Under the pieces are notes generated by a model, which was given only the letters and a program-made list of their open reading frames with translations, made no database searches and was not told where the DNA came from. Positions 27,741-37,153 of a stretch of DNA of 64,000 nucleotides are shown piece after piece (position 1 is the first letter of the stretch; the number at the start of each line of letters is the position of its first letter). The stretch is from CAYYIS01 sp964470965 (GTDB lineage Bacteria; JAAXHH01; JABIQT01), in NCBI GenBank assembly GCA_964470965.1, contig CAYYIS010000004.1, positions 102,734 through 166,733 on the forward strand, written 5' to 3'. Made by a program: the position numbers and the translations under genes.

Positions 27741-28342
27741 TCGTTGTAGGGTGTGAATACACCGGCGTAACCACGTTGATCGACGGTATCTACGAGTGGG
27801 GCAATGCCCGGGGGATCCATCACCATCTGGACGATCATTTTACAATACCGGATGCGTTCCATCTCAGCCGGGAAGAACAAGCGGCCATGCTCGAAATGCT
27901 GCCGGCTATCAAAGAACGGTTTCAGCGGTTTCAGATCGTGTATCATGTGCGCCTGCTGCACCTATTCGAACACATTCTCATGGGCGGTTTCCACATCGAA
28001 GAGATGGTGTACGGTCCGAAATACTACTACCCCGGTATCAACATCGATGTGCGCGAATACGAGCCGGAAATGCCGGATGACACAATCCTGGTGCACCTGA
28101 CCGCAACCGCAGACGTAGTTCGGGCGAGGATGCAGTCCGCCCCTCATCCGCATCAGCTGGTTCCATCAGAAGATGTAGCGGAGACCCTCGAACGATTTGA
28201 GGATGAGGTTCGTCATTCCTGGATCAAGCACAAAATAAAAATCGACAGTTCGCACCTGACGCCGGAAAAACTATTGAGCGCGTTCCTGGAAGAGTCAAAA
28301 CCTCATCTGAATACACGTGATATGCTGACACGAATGGCCTAA
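27731..28342 (+). CDS. P-loop kinase-like protein with altered Walker A
   Basis: A 203-residue protein with the layout of small nucleotide or nucleoside kinases. It has a beta strand then 'GCEYTGVTTL' at residues 7-16, a long helical middle, and 'ILVHLTATADVVRARM' at about 117-132 as in the LID-side region of kinases. The Walker A lysine is replaced by valine. AAAGGAG lies eight bases before the ATG. It lies between two enolase-superfamily genes, so it may have a role in that pathway, but I cannot name one. Confidence 0.65.
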   Translation: MRVVVVGCEYTGVTTLIDGIYEWGNARGIHHHLDDHFTIPDAFHLSREEQAAMLEMLPAIKERFQRFQIVYHVRLLHLFEHILMGGFHIEEMVYGPKYYYPGINIDVREYEPEMPDDTILVHLTATADVVRARMQSAPHPHQLVPSEDVAETLERFEDEVRHSWIKHKIKIDSSHLTPEKLLSAFLEESKPHLNTRDMLTRMA

Positions 28343-28360
28343 TTTCATCGGAGACTGCAC

Positions 28361-29488
28361 ATGAAAATCACTTCGGTATCCTCCGTCCTGCTTGAGCCAA
28401 CCCCCTGGGTGTTGATCAAAGTTAAAACCGACGAAGGTATCACCGGTATCGGAGAGGCGTACCACGGGGCCGGCGTGCATCAAATAGCAGTAGATGAGCG
28501 GCTCACGCAACGAGCGTTGATCGGACAGGATCCGCGGAACGTAGACAAACTGTTTCGGGATATGATGAGTTCCATGTCCGCCTCGGGATTCTACCAGGGT
28601 GCGGTCATGAGCGCCATCAGTGGTATAGAGATGGCACTGTGGGATATCACCGGACAGGCGCTGGGCGTACCGATCTGGCAACTGCTGGGCGGCAAATTTC
28701 GGGATCGCATCCGGGTTTACAACGACTGCCATGCGGGCGATGATGAAACACCCGAGTCCTATGCCAAAGTGGCCAAGGCCACGGAAGCGCGGGGCTTTGA
28801 CGCCATCAAATTCGACATCGATCCACAGCCCACGCAGCGCGACAAATACAATCGTTGTATCAGCAACAACGATATCGCCTATTTTATTGATGTGGTAACT
28901 GCGATGCGGGATGTTCTGAATCCCAACACGGATCTGGCCATCGACGCCCACTGGTTCTACGCGCCGGCCGATATTCTTAAAGTCGCCTATGCATTCGAGG
29001 ACCTGAACCTCCTGTGGCTCGAAGATCCGATTCCGCCGGAAAATGTGGATGCTATGTCTAAAATCACGCAGTCCACTCGCACACCGATATGTACCGGTGA
29101 AAATTTTTATACGAGGCACGGATTCCGGGACCTGGTACAGAACCAGGCTGCGGATATTATCTGCCCGGATCTGGCCAAGGCGGGTGGCCTGTCCGAAGGA
29201 TGCCGTATCGCCGATCTGGCGGACATGTATTACATCCCTTTGGCTCCTCATAACATAAGCAGTCCCATAGGCACCATCCACGCCTGCCACACCTGCGCCG
29301 CCTCACAGAACTTCCTGGTGCTGGAATTTCATCACTTGGACAATGAAATCTGGAACACGCTCACAGCAGAGCGGGATCTGATCAAAAACGGCCACATAGA
29401 TCTTCCGACCAAGCCCGGACTGGGTGTGACGCTGGACGAGGACGTGGCAAGAAGATCGGCGAAAGAAGATCTGGGCTTTTTTGATTGA
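28361..29488 (+). CDS. Enolase-superfamily dehydratase B
   Basis: A 375-residue mandelate racemase/muconate lactonizing enzyme-family protein. Motifs are 'KFD' (K150, D152), metal region D195 with H197 ('IDAHWF'), E221 ('LEDP') and E247 ('TGEN'), and a catalytic-type H297 ('APHNISSP') with 'LEFHH' near the C-terminus. The pattern fits acid-sugar dehydratases that give 2-keto-3-deoxy acids, but the exact sugar acid cannot be read. CGGAGA precedes the ATG. Confidence 0.88.
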   Translation: MKITSVSSVLLEPTPWVLIKVKTDEGITGIGEAYHGAGVHQIAVDERLTQRALIGQDPRNVDKLFRDMMSSMSASGFYQGAVMSAISGIEMALWDITGQALGVPIWQLLGGKFRDRIRVYNDCHAGDDETPESYAKVAKATEARGFDAIKFDIDPQPTQRDKYNRCISNNDIAYFIDVVTAMRDVLNPNTDLAIDAHWFYAPADILKVAYAFEDLNLLWLEDPIPPENVDAMSKITQSTRTPICTGENFYTRHGFRDLVQNQAADIICPDLAKAGGLSEGCRIADLADMYYIPLAPHNISSPIGTIHACHTCAASQNFLVLEFHHLDNEIWNTLTAERDLIKNGHIDLPTKPGLGVTLDEDVARRSAKEDLGFFD

Positions 29489-29502
29489 CCAGGGGACTAT
29501 GC

Positions 29503-30264
29503 ATGGCCGAACCATCTATATTTCCGCAACACATGAACCCGGATCCGACGCCGGAACTCGACCGGGAGGTAGCATTTTTCCTGAAATGGGGCTACCTGGT
29601 CGTGGAGGACGCCGTCACAATGGAACAGGTGGAATCTCTCCGGGCGGCGCTCGACGAATCGTTTGGGCGTCACGAAGCATCTGAGCGCAAAGACGGACAG
29701 TTCATCCATCAGCTTCTGGAGGAGGACGAGCGGTTCTCATTTCTGCTGGACAATCCACCTATCATAACCCGCATGAAGGCCATTCTCGGAAACTGTCTGC
29801 AGCTTCACAGTGCTACCGCCCGCATCACCATGCCTGGGGCGATAGATCAAGGCTGGCACCGGGACGGTCCATGGCCCATGGATCCGGAGAGCACGCCCTA
29901 CGGCAGCCTGCCCGGGCAGATCAACTGTGGCTATTTTCTCGATGAACTGACCACGGACAATGGTCCGATTGCCATCGTACCCGGCAGCCAGAGAGCACTG
30001 TTCCGGCCGCCGGAAGGATTTCCCAGATTTCCTGACGAACAGTTTGTGCTCGCGAAACCCGGACAGGCGGTTATGTTCGACGGTTGGCTTTACCACCGCG
30101 GGGTGGCCAATAATTCAGACCAGCGGCGACGCGTATGCCTGATGTGCTATCAGAACGCCTGGATGAAATCCCGCGAACCGTTCGATGGACCGCAGGTGGC
30201 CGCGTTGCGGGAAAATGGGACGCCGGAACAAAAGCTGTTGCTCGGTGCCGTGGAGCAATGGTGA
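29503..30264 (+). CDS. PhyH-family Fe(II)/2-oxoglutarate dioxygenase B
   Basis: A 253-residue non-haem iron dioxygenase. Ligands are H119 and D121 ('WHRDGPW') and H198 ('LYHRGVAN'), and R210 is the likely 2-oxoglutarate-binding arginine. I chose the ATG at 29503, preceded by AGGGG; a TTG at 29485 overlaps the upstream stop and is less likely. It is about 150 residues shorter than dioxygenase A and probably acts on a different substrate. Confidence 0.88.
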   Translation: MAEPSIFPQHMNPDPTPELDREVAFFLKWGYLVVEDAVTMEQVESLRAALDESFGRHEASERKDGQFIHQLLEEDERFSFLLDNPPIITRMKAILGNCLQLHSATARITMPGAIDQGWHRDGPWPMDPESTPYGSLPGQINCGYFLDELTTDNGPIAIVPGSQRALFRPPEGFPRFPDEQFVLAKPGQAVMFDGWLYHRGVANNSDQRRRVCLMCYQNAWMKSREPFDGPQVAALRENGTPEQKLLLGAVEQW

Positions 30265-30282
30265 TCTAAAGGAACCTCATCG

Positions 30283-31491
30283 ATGCGCTATGACTTACTG
30301 ATCAAAGGCGGTACCCTTGTGGATCCGGCCCAGGGTATCCATGCAGGGAAGGACGTGGCGTTTTCGGATGGTTTCGTGGCGGCGGTAGAAGACGACATCG
30401 CCACATCAGAAGCCAGGGAAACAGTCCACGCGGAGGCGAGGATCGTTACGCCGGGTCTCGTGGACCTGCACGTTCACGTATTTCCGGGCGTCAGCCATTT
30501 CGGCATCGCGCCGGACCCCACCTGCCTGGCCAGAGGCGCCACTACAGTGGTGGACGCCGGATCAGCCGGAGCCGATACATTTCCAGGTTTCCGAAAGTAT
30601 GTTATCGAAGTCAGCGAAACCCGCATCCTGGCACAGCTGAACATATCCTCCCAGGGGATGTTAACAGCCGAGATCGGTGAGTTCGAGATTCCCGATTATG
30701 CCAATGTGGATAAGGCACTCGCCATGATAGAACAGCATCGGGATCTGATCCTGGGCATCAAGGTACGCATGTCCAAAGGCCGTATCGTCAGCGAGCGGTC
30801 CGGCATGACTCCACTGTACAAGGCTCGCGAAGCCGCGGATGCCGCCGGCCTCCCGATCATGGTACATCCACAGGATGCCTGGTGTGAATCTATCGACGAC
30901 ATCCTCAAAGTTATGGGTAAACGGGACATCCTTACCCACTGCTTCCACGGTAACCGATGCGGTATTCTTGACGATGAGGGCAGGATTCGCGATTCCGTCC
31001 ACCAAGCCATCGAACGCGGCGTGGTGCTGGACGTAGGTCACGGCGCCGGTTCATTCAACTGGAAGACGGTAGAATCGGCCATGGCGCAAGGCATTCTGCC
31101 GACCACCATCTCGTCCGACCTGCACATCTACAACCTGAACGGTCCGGTCTATGACCTTGCCGCGGTCGTCACGAAGTTCCTGCACCTGGGTATGCCCTTG
31201 GACGATGCGATCGCCCGGGTGACCAGCGTCCCCGCCGACACCATCCTGATGCCTGACCAGATCGGCACCCTCGCACCGGGCGCATGGGGAGATGCCGTTC
31301 TCTTCGAACTCCGAACCGGCGAATTCATGCTGGAGGATTCCAGCGGTGAAGTGAGAAACAGTGCGCATAAGCTCATCCCTATAGTAGTCGTCAAAAACGG
31401 GTGCGTGTACCGGGACCATACTACCAGCGTTCAGGATACCGGTCACGCTACACCCGAATCTGCCGTGTGGAGTCCTAAATTCCGTCGATAG
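30283..31491 (+). CDS. Amidohydrolase/deacetylase-family metallohydrolase
   Basis: A 402-residue TIM-barrel metallohydrolase with a dihydroorotase-like layout. The metal-binding 'DLHVHVFPG' follows the N-terminal beta-sandwich. The lysine of 'GIKVRMSK' is the probable carboxylated bridge, with further ligands in 'MVHPQ', 'THCFHG' and 'SSDLHIYN'. This matches the Atu3266/EF0837-type deacetylase group, some of which deacetylate N- or O-acetylated acids. AAAGGA precedes the ATG. It is the last of the closely spaced genes before a 220-base non-coding stretch. Confidence 0.88.
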   Translation: MRYDLLIKGGTLVDPAQGIHAGKDVAFSDGFVAAVEDDIATSEARETVHAEARIVTPGLVDLHVHVFPGVSHFGIAPDPTCLARGATTVVDAGSAGADTFPGFRKYVIEVSETRILAQLNISSQGMLTAEIGEFEIPDYANVDKALAMIEQHRDLILGIKVRMSKGRIVSERSGMTPLYKAREAADAAGLPIMVHPQDAWCESIDDILKVMGKRDILTHCFHGNRCGILDDEGRIRDSVHQAIERGVVLDVGHGAGSFNWKTVESAMAQGILPTTISSDLHIYNLNGPVYDLAAVVTKFLHLGMPLDDAIARVTSVPADTILMPDQIGTLAPGAWGDAVLFELRTGEFMLEDSSGEVRNSAHKLIPIVVVKNGCVYRDHTTSVQDTGHATPESAVWSPKFRR

Positions 31492-31711
31492 AGCGGACCA
31501 GGCATTTTTTCTGCACCATATTCTCGCCGTTTATTGTGGCGGCCCCTCTAGGTGAGGCCTCAGTATTATCCCCTTGACAATCCCCATTTTAAATCCTTTT
31601 TTAGATCTCCTGTGGCTGTGAATGTGATGAGTCTCACAGGTGTTTCGCACAAGAGAGCATATTTTAAGTGTGGCATTCATTTTACATGTCGTCTTATGGG
31701 AGCGTGACCGA

Positions 31712-32584
31712 GTGAAAGGTATCATTCTCGCGGGAGGGTCCGGCACCCGTTTGTATCCTCTGACCAGGGTGGTCAGCAAGCAATTATTACCCATTTATGA
31801 CAAACCGATGTTCTATTATCCGCTTTCAATCCTAATGCTCGCGGGCATAAGGGATATTCTTATTATTTCTACCCCCCATGATCTGCCTCAGTTTCAGGAA
31901 TTGATGGGCGACGGTGCACAATTGGGAATGTCTTTTTCCTATGCAGAACAGCCACGGCCGGAAGGCATAGCACAGGCGTTCACGATCGGGTCTTCGTTTA
32001 TCGGAAGGGATTCCGTATCGCTCGTTCTGGGAGATAATATTCTGTACGGCCACGGCCTGGGCGAAATACTCCATCGGGCCGGCCGGCTCAAGGACGGCGC
32101 CCTGGTGTTCGGATATGCAGTGCAGGATCCGGAGCGATACGGAGTGGTGGCGTTTGATGATACCGGTAAGGCAGTCAGCATCGAGGAAAAGCCGGAAAAA
32201 CCCAAATCCCGTTATGCGGTGACCGGACTCTATTTCTATGACAACAATGTGGTGGACATAGCGAATAATCTGATCCCGTCTCCACGGGGCGAGCTTGAAA
32301 TAACGGATATCAATGTCGAATATCTCCGCCGGGACAACCTGAATGTCGAGCAGCTGGGTCGGGGATTCTGCTGGCTGGATACCGGAACGCACGAGGCGCT
32401 GCAGATGGCCTCCAGCTATGTCCATACGATTCAGGAGCGACAGGGATTGAAGATCGCATGTATCGAGGAAATTGCCTACCGACAGGACTATATCGATGGT
32501 GCACAGCTGGAAGAATTGGCACAGAAAATGTTGAAGAACGGATACGGTCAATACCTGATGGATTTGTTGAACGAAACGTCGTGA
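31712..32584 (+). CDS. rfbA: Glucose-1-phosphate thymidylyltransferase
   Basis: A 290-residue nucleotidyltransferase that makes dTDP-glucose, the first step of dTDP-rhamnose and related deoxysugar synthesis. The N-terminal 'GIILAGGSGTRLYPLT' is the nucleotide-binding loop and 'VSKQLLPIYDKPM' is the RmlA signature; 'VLGDNILYG' carries the catalytic aspartate. I chose the GTG at 31712, nine bases after GGGAG. The rest of the rml pathway is absent from the window, so this copy may serve a surface polysaccharide elsewhere in the genome. Confidence 0.93.
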   Translation: MKGIILAGGSGTRLYPLTRVVSKQLLPIYDKPMFYYPLSILMLAGIRDILIISTPHDLPQFQELMGDGAQLGMSFSYAEQPRPEGIAQAFTIGSSFIGRDSVSLVLGDNILYGHGLGEILHRAGRLKDGALVFGYAVQDPERYGVVAFDDTGKAVSIEEKPEKPKSRYAVTGLYFYDNNVVDIANNLIPSPRGELEITDINVEYLRRDNLNVEQLGRGFCWLDTGTHEALQMASSYVHTIQERQGLKIACIEEIAYRQDYIDGAQLEELAQKMLKNGYGQYLMDLLNETS

Positions 32585-32632
32585 ATTCTGTTGCTCTCTT
32601 TGAAGTTGGATGCTCACTTTGTATGAGAAGGC

Positions 32633-33625
32633 ATGTCACTTACAAAACCGCAAGATCATAAACCGCCAGAGGTGCATACTCCTCCGATCCTCCTGTCCTC
32701 CGACGCTCGCTCCGACGACAGGCGCGCTGAACACCTTGCCCGCCGCAAACTTATAGAGGAAAAAGTCTCCAAAACCTACATGGAATCATGGGTCCGGAAC
32801 TGTTTCGACACGGGTGCCATCCTGAAAGCAACGCTTTTCATAACCGGCCTGCGGGACTGGGCGGCACGTAACGCCATGTCACACCGACATCGCAAGCTGG
32901 TTTTCGAGTACGAATCATTGCCTCCGGCGTTTCACGGATTCCGTATTATGCACCTGACAGACCTGCATATAAACGGCCATCCCGGTCTGGCGGATCATCT
33001 CCACAATCAGATTAAAGATGTACCGGTCGACCTGTGTCTTTTGACCGGAGACTACCTCTTCCGCGTTGGTCGTGGTGAAGATGAAGCTCATTCCTATATG
33101 AAACATGTAATAGCAGGTGTCGATGCACGGGGAGGCTGCATCGGGATTCTTGGGAACCACGACATCGCGTCCAACGCTACGTATCTGGAATCTCTGGGCG
33201 TCCGGATGCTGATTAACGAAGCGGTCAAGATCAATATTGGCGACGAGAGCATTTGGATCGCCGGAGTCGATGATCCTCACGATTACAGAACCGACGATCT
33301 ACCTGCTGCCGACATTGACATACCGGTAAAAGCGTTTAAAATCCTGATGGCCCACTCGCCGGAAATCTATAAAGAGGCCGCTGACCTGGGATACAAATTA
33401 TACCTCTGCGGCCACACCCATGCGGGTCAGGTACAGATTCCGGGTATCGGTCCCATTATCACCAAAACCCGTGCGCCACGTCGAGTCACCTACGGCACCT
33501 GGAAACAACGGGAAATGTATGGCTACACCAGCTCAGGCATCGGCGCCTCAGCCCAATTTTTCCGTGTTTTCTGCCCGCCGGAAATTGGCCTTATAGAACT
33601 ACGCTGCAAAACCTCCAAAGGATAA
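32633..33625 (+). CDS. Metallophosphoesterase (YkuE-like, calcineurin fold)
   Basis: A 330-residue phosphoesterase. All motifs of the calcineurin-like fold are present: 'LTDLHI', 'LTGDYLF', 'ILGNHD', 'MAHSPE' and 'CGHTHAGQ', so it should bind two metal ions. YkuE-type enzymes are thought to dephosphorylate membrane-lipid intermediates. A long N-terminal stretch of about 100 residues precedes the domain and includes one possible membrane-associated segment. The ribosome site is weak. It is followed by the PhyH gene four bases later. Confidence 0.85.
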   Translation: MSLTKPQDHKPPEVHTPPILLSSDARSDDRRAEHLARRKLIEEKVSKTYMESWVRNCFDTGAILKATLFITGLRDWAARNAMSHRHRKLVFEYESLPPAFHGFRIMHLTDLHINGHPGLADHLHNQIKDVPVDLCLLTGDYLFRVGRGEDEAHSYMKHVIAGVDARGGCIGILGNHDIASNATYLESLGVRMLINEAVKINIGDESIWIAGVDDPHDYRTDDLPAADIDIPVKAFKILMAHSPEIYKEAADLGYKLYLCGHTHAGQVQIPGIGPIITKTRAPRRVTYGTWKQREMYGYTSSGIGASAQFFRVFCPPEIGLIELRCKTSKG

Positions 33626-33629
33626 CCAC

Positions 33630-34397
33630 ATGGCTACTCCCCGTACACTCACAGACGAACAGATAGCTCAGTATCGGGCTGATGGCTATTTAGTGATGCC
33701 CGACCTGCTGACGCAGGGTGAAGTAGACGCGTTTCTGACGCATGAAGCAGATCCTACAACGCAGGATCTGCGTAACGGCCTGCGAACCCACCTTACCGAT
33801 TCGGAATGGGATTACCTGGCCCGACATCCGAATGTGGCGGGAGTGGCCAGTCAGCTTATTGAAGGACGGCCACGGATCGTCCAGACCATGTATCTGGCTA
33901 AGGCGCCGGCGACAGAGGGCAAGCGGAAGGGGGGCGCTGGCGTCGCCATGCACCAGGATACCCACTACCTGCCGACCGAGCCTAACTCGCTGATGGCCTG
34001 TTGGATTGCGTTAAACGATACGGACCGGGAAAACGGCGGTCTGTGCGTGGTACCCGGCAGCCACAAGGCAGAATTGAGATCCACCCACCTTAACAAAAGC
34101 GACGACCATGCCAGCTGGGAAACAGATCATGAGATGAAGTCACAGGACGGACGAAAATGGGTGCAGACCTTCTATTCGTTCACAATCGATGACATCGACA
34201 AAGAAAATATTGTTCAGCTCGCAGTTCCCCGCGGCAGCGGTGTGTTCTTCACCAGCATGACAATCCACGGCTCCTATGCCAACTATTCCCCCGACCGCTC
34301 CCGCCTCGCCTTCGCGGTCCACTATGTCCGCGAAGGCTCCTGGGTCTACCGCCGTGACGTCCAGGATACGACACTCGTGGAGAGGTACAGCGGATAG
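33630..34397 (+). CDS. PhyH-family Fe(II)/2-oxoglutarate dioxygenase C
   Basis: A 255-residue dioxygenase. Ligands are H108 and D110 ('MHQDTHY') and H213 ('TIHGSYAN'), with R225 for 2-oxoglutarate. AAAGGA lies within the end of the preceding gene. 'ENGGLCVVPGSHKAE' is the usual strand and turn between the two iron-binding parts. It is most like dioxygenases that act on small polar acids, but this is only a guess from size. Confidence 0.88.
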   Translation: MATPRTLTDEQIAQYRADGYLVMPDLLTQGEVDAFLTHEADPTTQDLRNGLRTHLTDSEWDYLARHPNVAGVASQLIEGRPRIVQTMYLAKAPATEGKRKGGAGVAMHQDTHYLPTEPNSLMACWIALNDTDRENGGLCVVPGSHKAELRSTHLNKSDDHASWETDHEMKSQDGRKWVQTFYSFTIDDIDKENIVQLAVPRGSGVFFTSMTIHGSYANYSPDRSRLAFAVHYVREGSWVYRRDVQDTTLVERYSG

Positions 34398-34506
34398 TGC
34401 TTCACCATCCACACCTCACGTAGAGGACCATAATCTTTATTTGGAACCTTCTTCTAAACACCTAGGGAACAAACACGTCCGTCGATGATAAAAAAGGGTA
34501 TTACCA

Positions 34507-34534
34507 TTGTTTTTTTTCTCGAACCTTCTATATT
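34507..34534 (+). promoter_or_regulatory. Candidate promoter for the downstream operon
   Basis: TTGTTT at 34507-34512 and TATATT at 34529-34534 with a 16-base spacer, about 70 bases before the start of the gene at 34604, in an A/T-rich stretch. Confidence 0.45.
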
Positions 34535-34603
34535 GTCGAGGCATAACCTTATCCTCAAAGACAACCTCTCTCATTAGTACCTATTCAAAATCAGAGGTCT
34601 ATC

Positions 34604-35407
34604 ATGTTGACCGGAAAACAGTACAAACATTTTAAGACGTTCGGTTTTGTGGTTATGAGACAGGTGTTCACACCAGAAGAGCTTTCCATCATCGATAAAG
34701 AATTCACCAAGCAGTTGGAATCGGCCTACCGCCATGCGCCGTTCGACGGAACCACACGCCATTGGACCACGATGATGGGCAGTCCCACGCCGTTTTTCGC
34801 AAGCCTGCTGGAAGACCCACGGCTCTGTGACGTTGCGGAGCAACTTTTTGGGCATGACGTCCTCGGTATCGTATCGGATGCAAACCGCTATGTGGGTAGC
34901 ACAAAATGGCATCCGGATACCCAAAGTTGCCACCAGTACGGCGTTAAATTCGCATATTACCTCGAACCGGTGGGGCCTGAAACGGGCGCCCTTCGGGTCA
35001 TACCGGGTTCACACCGGGAACCTTACCACAGTGAACTCAAACAGACTATGGGCGAGCTCGATATGGACACACAAGACATTCCAGCCTACGTATGCACCTC
35101 CGAACCGGGTGATGTTGTCGCGTTCGACCTACGCCTTTGGCACGCCAGTTTCGGAGGTTCGGACGACCGACGGATGTGTACCTGCGTCTATTACAATAAT
35201 CCCAAAACGCCCGAAGAAGAAGAAACCACCCGCAAGCAGGCGGAGGGGAACAGTAGAACCACCTCCCGGTACAATCGTCCGAATGACCCGATAGTTGATC
35301 CGCACTGGCTGGCCAACTCAAAGGGCAGTCCGAAGCGGCAGCTCTGGCTCGACCGGCTGAATGAACTGGGATTCTTTAAGGAAGTTTCCGTCGAAGATAA
35401 TGATTGA
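34604..35407 (+). CDS. PhyH-family Fe(II)/2-oxoglutarate dioxygenase D
   Basis: A 267-residue dioxygenase. Ligands are H103 and D105 ('KWHPDTQ') and H180 ('LWHASFGG'), with R190 for 2-oxoglutarate. A promoter-like element lies upstream. Its last codons overlap the aldolase gene by eight bases, so the two are probably translated together. That coupling suggests the dioxygenase prepares a substrate for, or works on a product of, the aldolase route. Confidence 0.87.
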   Translation: MLTGKQYKHFKTFGFVVMRQVFTPEELSIIDKEFTKQLESAYRHAPFDGTTRHWTTMMGSPTPFFASLLEDPRLCDVAEQLFGHDVLGIVSDANRYVGSTKWHPDTQSCHQYGVKFAYYLEPVGPETGALRVIPGSHREPYHSELKQTMGELDMDTQDIPAYVCTSEPGDVVAFDLRLWHASFGGSDDRRMCTCVYYNNPKTPEEEETTRKQAEGNSRTTSRYNRPNDPIVDPHWLANSKGSPKRQLWLDRLNELGFFKEVSVEDND

Positions 35408-36179
35408 AAATCGTTTAAAACAACTACTCGATACCGGAAAACCCGCTATCGGAATCCAACTTCGGTTCGGCACACCTGCGATTACGGAACTGGCCGGACT
35501 AGCGGGGTTCGACTGGGTCCTGATCGACACGGAACATGCGCCGCAGACACCGGATACGGTCCAGTCTCAGCTGCAGGCCGCCTCATGCACACGGACCACA
35601 CCCATCGTCCGGGCTGCAAAGAACGATCCAGACCTGATAAAACTGTACCTCGATATGGGAGCGTTGGGGATCGTCGTTCCGTTTATCAATACGCCGGAGG
35701 AAGCTGAACTCGGCGCGGACGCCTGCCGTTACCCGCCGCGCGGCACCCGGGGCTGGGGTCCTCACCGGGCCGCAGGATACGGTCTCTACGAAGCGGAATA
35801 CACCGCAACCATCGACGACAACGTGCTGTATTTGCCCATCATTGAAACGGCGCAGGCGATAGAGAACATAGACGCCATCATGGATGTGGACGGGGTGGAT
35901 GGCGTCATCGTCGGGCCAGTGGATCTGTGTATCTCACTCGGCGTTCCGTCACAGTTTGAGCATCCCACATATCTCGATGCCCTTCGGCGTGTACGAATGG
36001 CGGCACGGCGCACGGGCAAACCGGCCAGTATTCCCTTGCTCGGTCCGCTCAGCGATCAGCAGAACATCAGAAAACAGGTAGAGGAAGGAGGGCGTTTACT
36101 GCTGGTTGGTGGCGATGAACCCGCTCTGAGGGATGCCTTTCTCCAGACTCTTGGTAATCTGTCATTTTTAAAGGAATAA
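35400..36179 (+). CDS. HpcH/HpaI-family class II aldolase
   Basis: A 259-residue metal-dependent aldolase that typically cleaves 2-keto-3-deoxy sugar acids or 4-hydroxy-2-keto acids to pyruvate plus an aldehyde. Family features are 'WVLIDTEHAPQTPD', 'GALGIVVPFINTPEEAE' and 'PPRGTRGWGP' (phosphate/carboxylate-binding arginine). I chose the ATG at 35400, overlapping the previous stop. With the enolase-type dehydratases and the lactonases in this cluster it could close a non-phosphorylative sugar-acid pathway. Confidence 0.88.
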   Translation: MIENRLKQLLDTGKPAIGIQLRFGTPAITELAGLAGFDWVLIDTEHAPQTPDTVQSQLQAASCTRTTPIVRAAKNDPDLIKLYLDMGALGIVVPFINTPEEAELGADACRYPPRGTRGWGPHRAAGYGLYEAEYTATIDDNVLYLPIIETAQAIENIDAIMDVDGVDGVIVGPVDLCISLGVPSQFEHPTYLDALRRVRMAARRTGKPASIPLLGPLSDQQNIRKQVEEGGRLLLVGGDEPALRDAFLQTLGNLSFLKE

Positions 36180-36181
36180 AA

Positions 36182-37153
36182 ATGCCCAGTGTCAAAGTTC
36201 TATTTCTTCCGTTGGGGGATATCTTTTCTCCATGGGGCGACGATGTGGTTGCAGCGGTCGGTGATCGGCATGACCTGACCATATATGACGACGCCCGTCC
36301 GATGGCGCCTCAGTTTGCAGGCGTGGATGTGGTTATTGATCAGGGAGGCAGCGTGGGAACACGGGAAATGATGGACACGGCTACGGATACGAAACTCTGG
36401 CAGATCCTCGGAACCGGTTTCGATCATTTCGATCTGGCATATATCAAGAAGAAAGGGATTCCGACCTCCAACACGCCCGGAGTATTCAGTAGGGTAGCGC
36501 TGGCCGAGACAGCCATGATGTTCATCCTGATGCTGGCGCATAAATACCCGGCCAGTTATAAAAGCCTTCATGAAGGAAAGATGTACAACCCATTGGGTAT
36601 CGAAATAGATCGGCAGACGCTGGGTATCCTGGGTTTCGGCGCCAGCGGACAGTCTCTGGCTATTCGGGCGAAAGCCTTCGGCATGAGAATTATGGCCGTC
36701 GATGTGCGGGAGATCGAACAGGAGGTGGTCGAAGCCATACAGCCCGATTTTCTTGGTACTCCGGACGATATGGATCGGGTAGTGGCTGAAAGCGATTACC
36801 TATCACTGCACCTGCATCTCAACGATCAAACGCATCATATCATAGACGCGCGTCTCCTCAATTTGATGAAACAGACCGCCTGTCTGATCAATGTGGCGCG
36901 TGGTGCCCTGGTGGATGAAAAGGCTCTGTTCCAGGCGCTGGTAGATGGTGTAATCGGCGGAGCCGGTATCGACGCTTACGGTCAGGAACCTCCAGACACG
37001 ACACACCCGGTATTCCAACTTCCCAACGTTGTGTTTACGCCTCACATCGCAGGCGTTACCGACGGGACTTCGCGCAACCGTGCCGCCTGCGCCGCCGAAA
37101 ACGTGAACCGCGTGGCAGAAGGTCTGGAGCCGTTGTATCGGATTGATCTATAA
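36182..37153 (+). CDS. D-isomer-specific 2-hydroxyacid dehydrogenase
   Basis: A 323-residue NAD-dependent dehydrogenase that interconverts 2-keto and D-2-hydroxy acids. The nucleotide-binding motif is 'GFGASG' at 151-156. The catalytic residues R240 ('NVARGAL'), E269 ('GQEPPD') and H288 ('FTPHIAG') are all present. AAAGGA lies eight bases before the ATG. Its stop overlaps the next gene by one base (TAATG). It may reduce the keto acid or oxidise a hydroxyacid made by the neighbouring enzymes. Confidence 0.9.
   Translation: MPSVKVLFLPLGDIFSPWGDDVVAAVGDRHDLTIYDDARPMAPQFAGVDVVIDQGGSVGTREMMDTATDTKLWQILGTGFDHFDLAYIKKKGIPTSNTPGVFSRVALAETAMMFILMLAHKYPASYKSLHEGKMYNPLGIEIDRQTLGILGFGASGQSLAIRAKAFGMRIMAVDVREIEQEVVEAIQPDFLGTPDDMDRVVAESDYLSLHLHLNDQTHHIIDARLLNLMKQTACLINVARGALVDEKALFQALVDGVIGGAGIDAYGQEPPDTTHPVFQLPNVVFTPHIAGVTDGTSRNRAACAAENVNRVAEGLEPLYRIDL

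Noticed and set aside
31574..31606. Promoter for rfbA (TTGACA at 31574)
   Set aside because: The best -10-like hexamer, TTAGAT at 31601, is 21 bases away, too far for a normal sigma-70 promoter.
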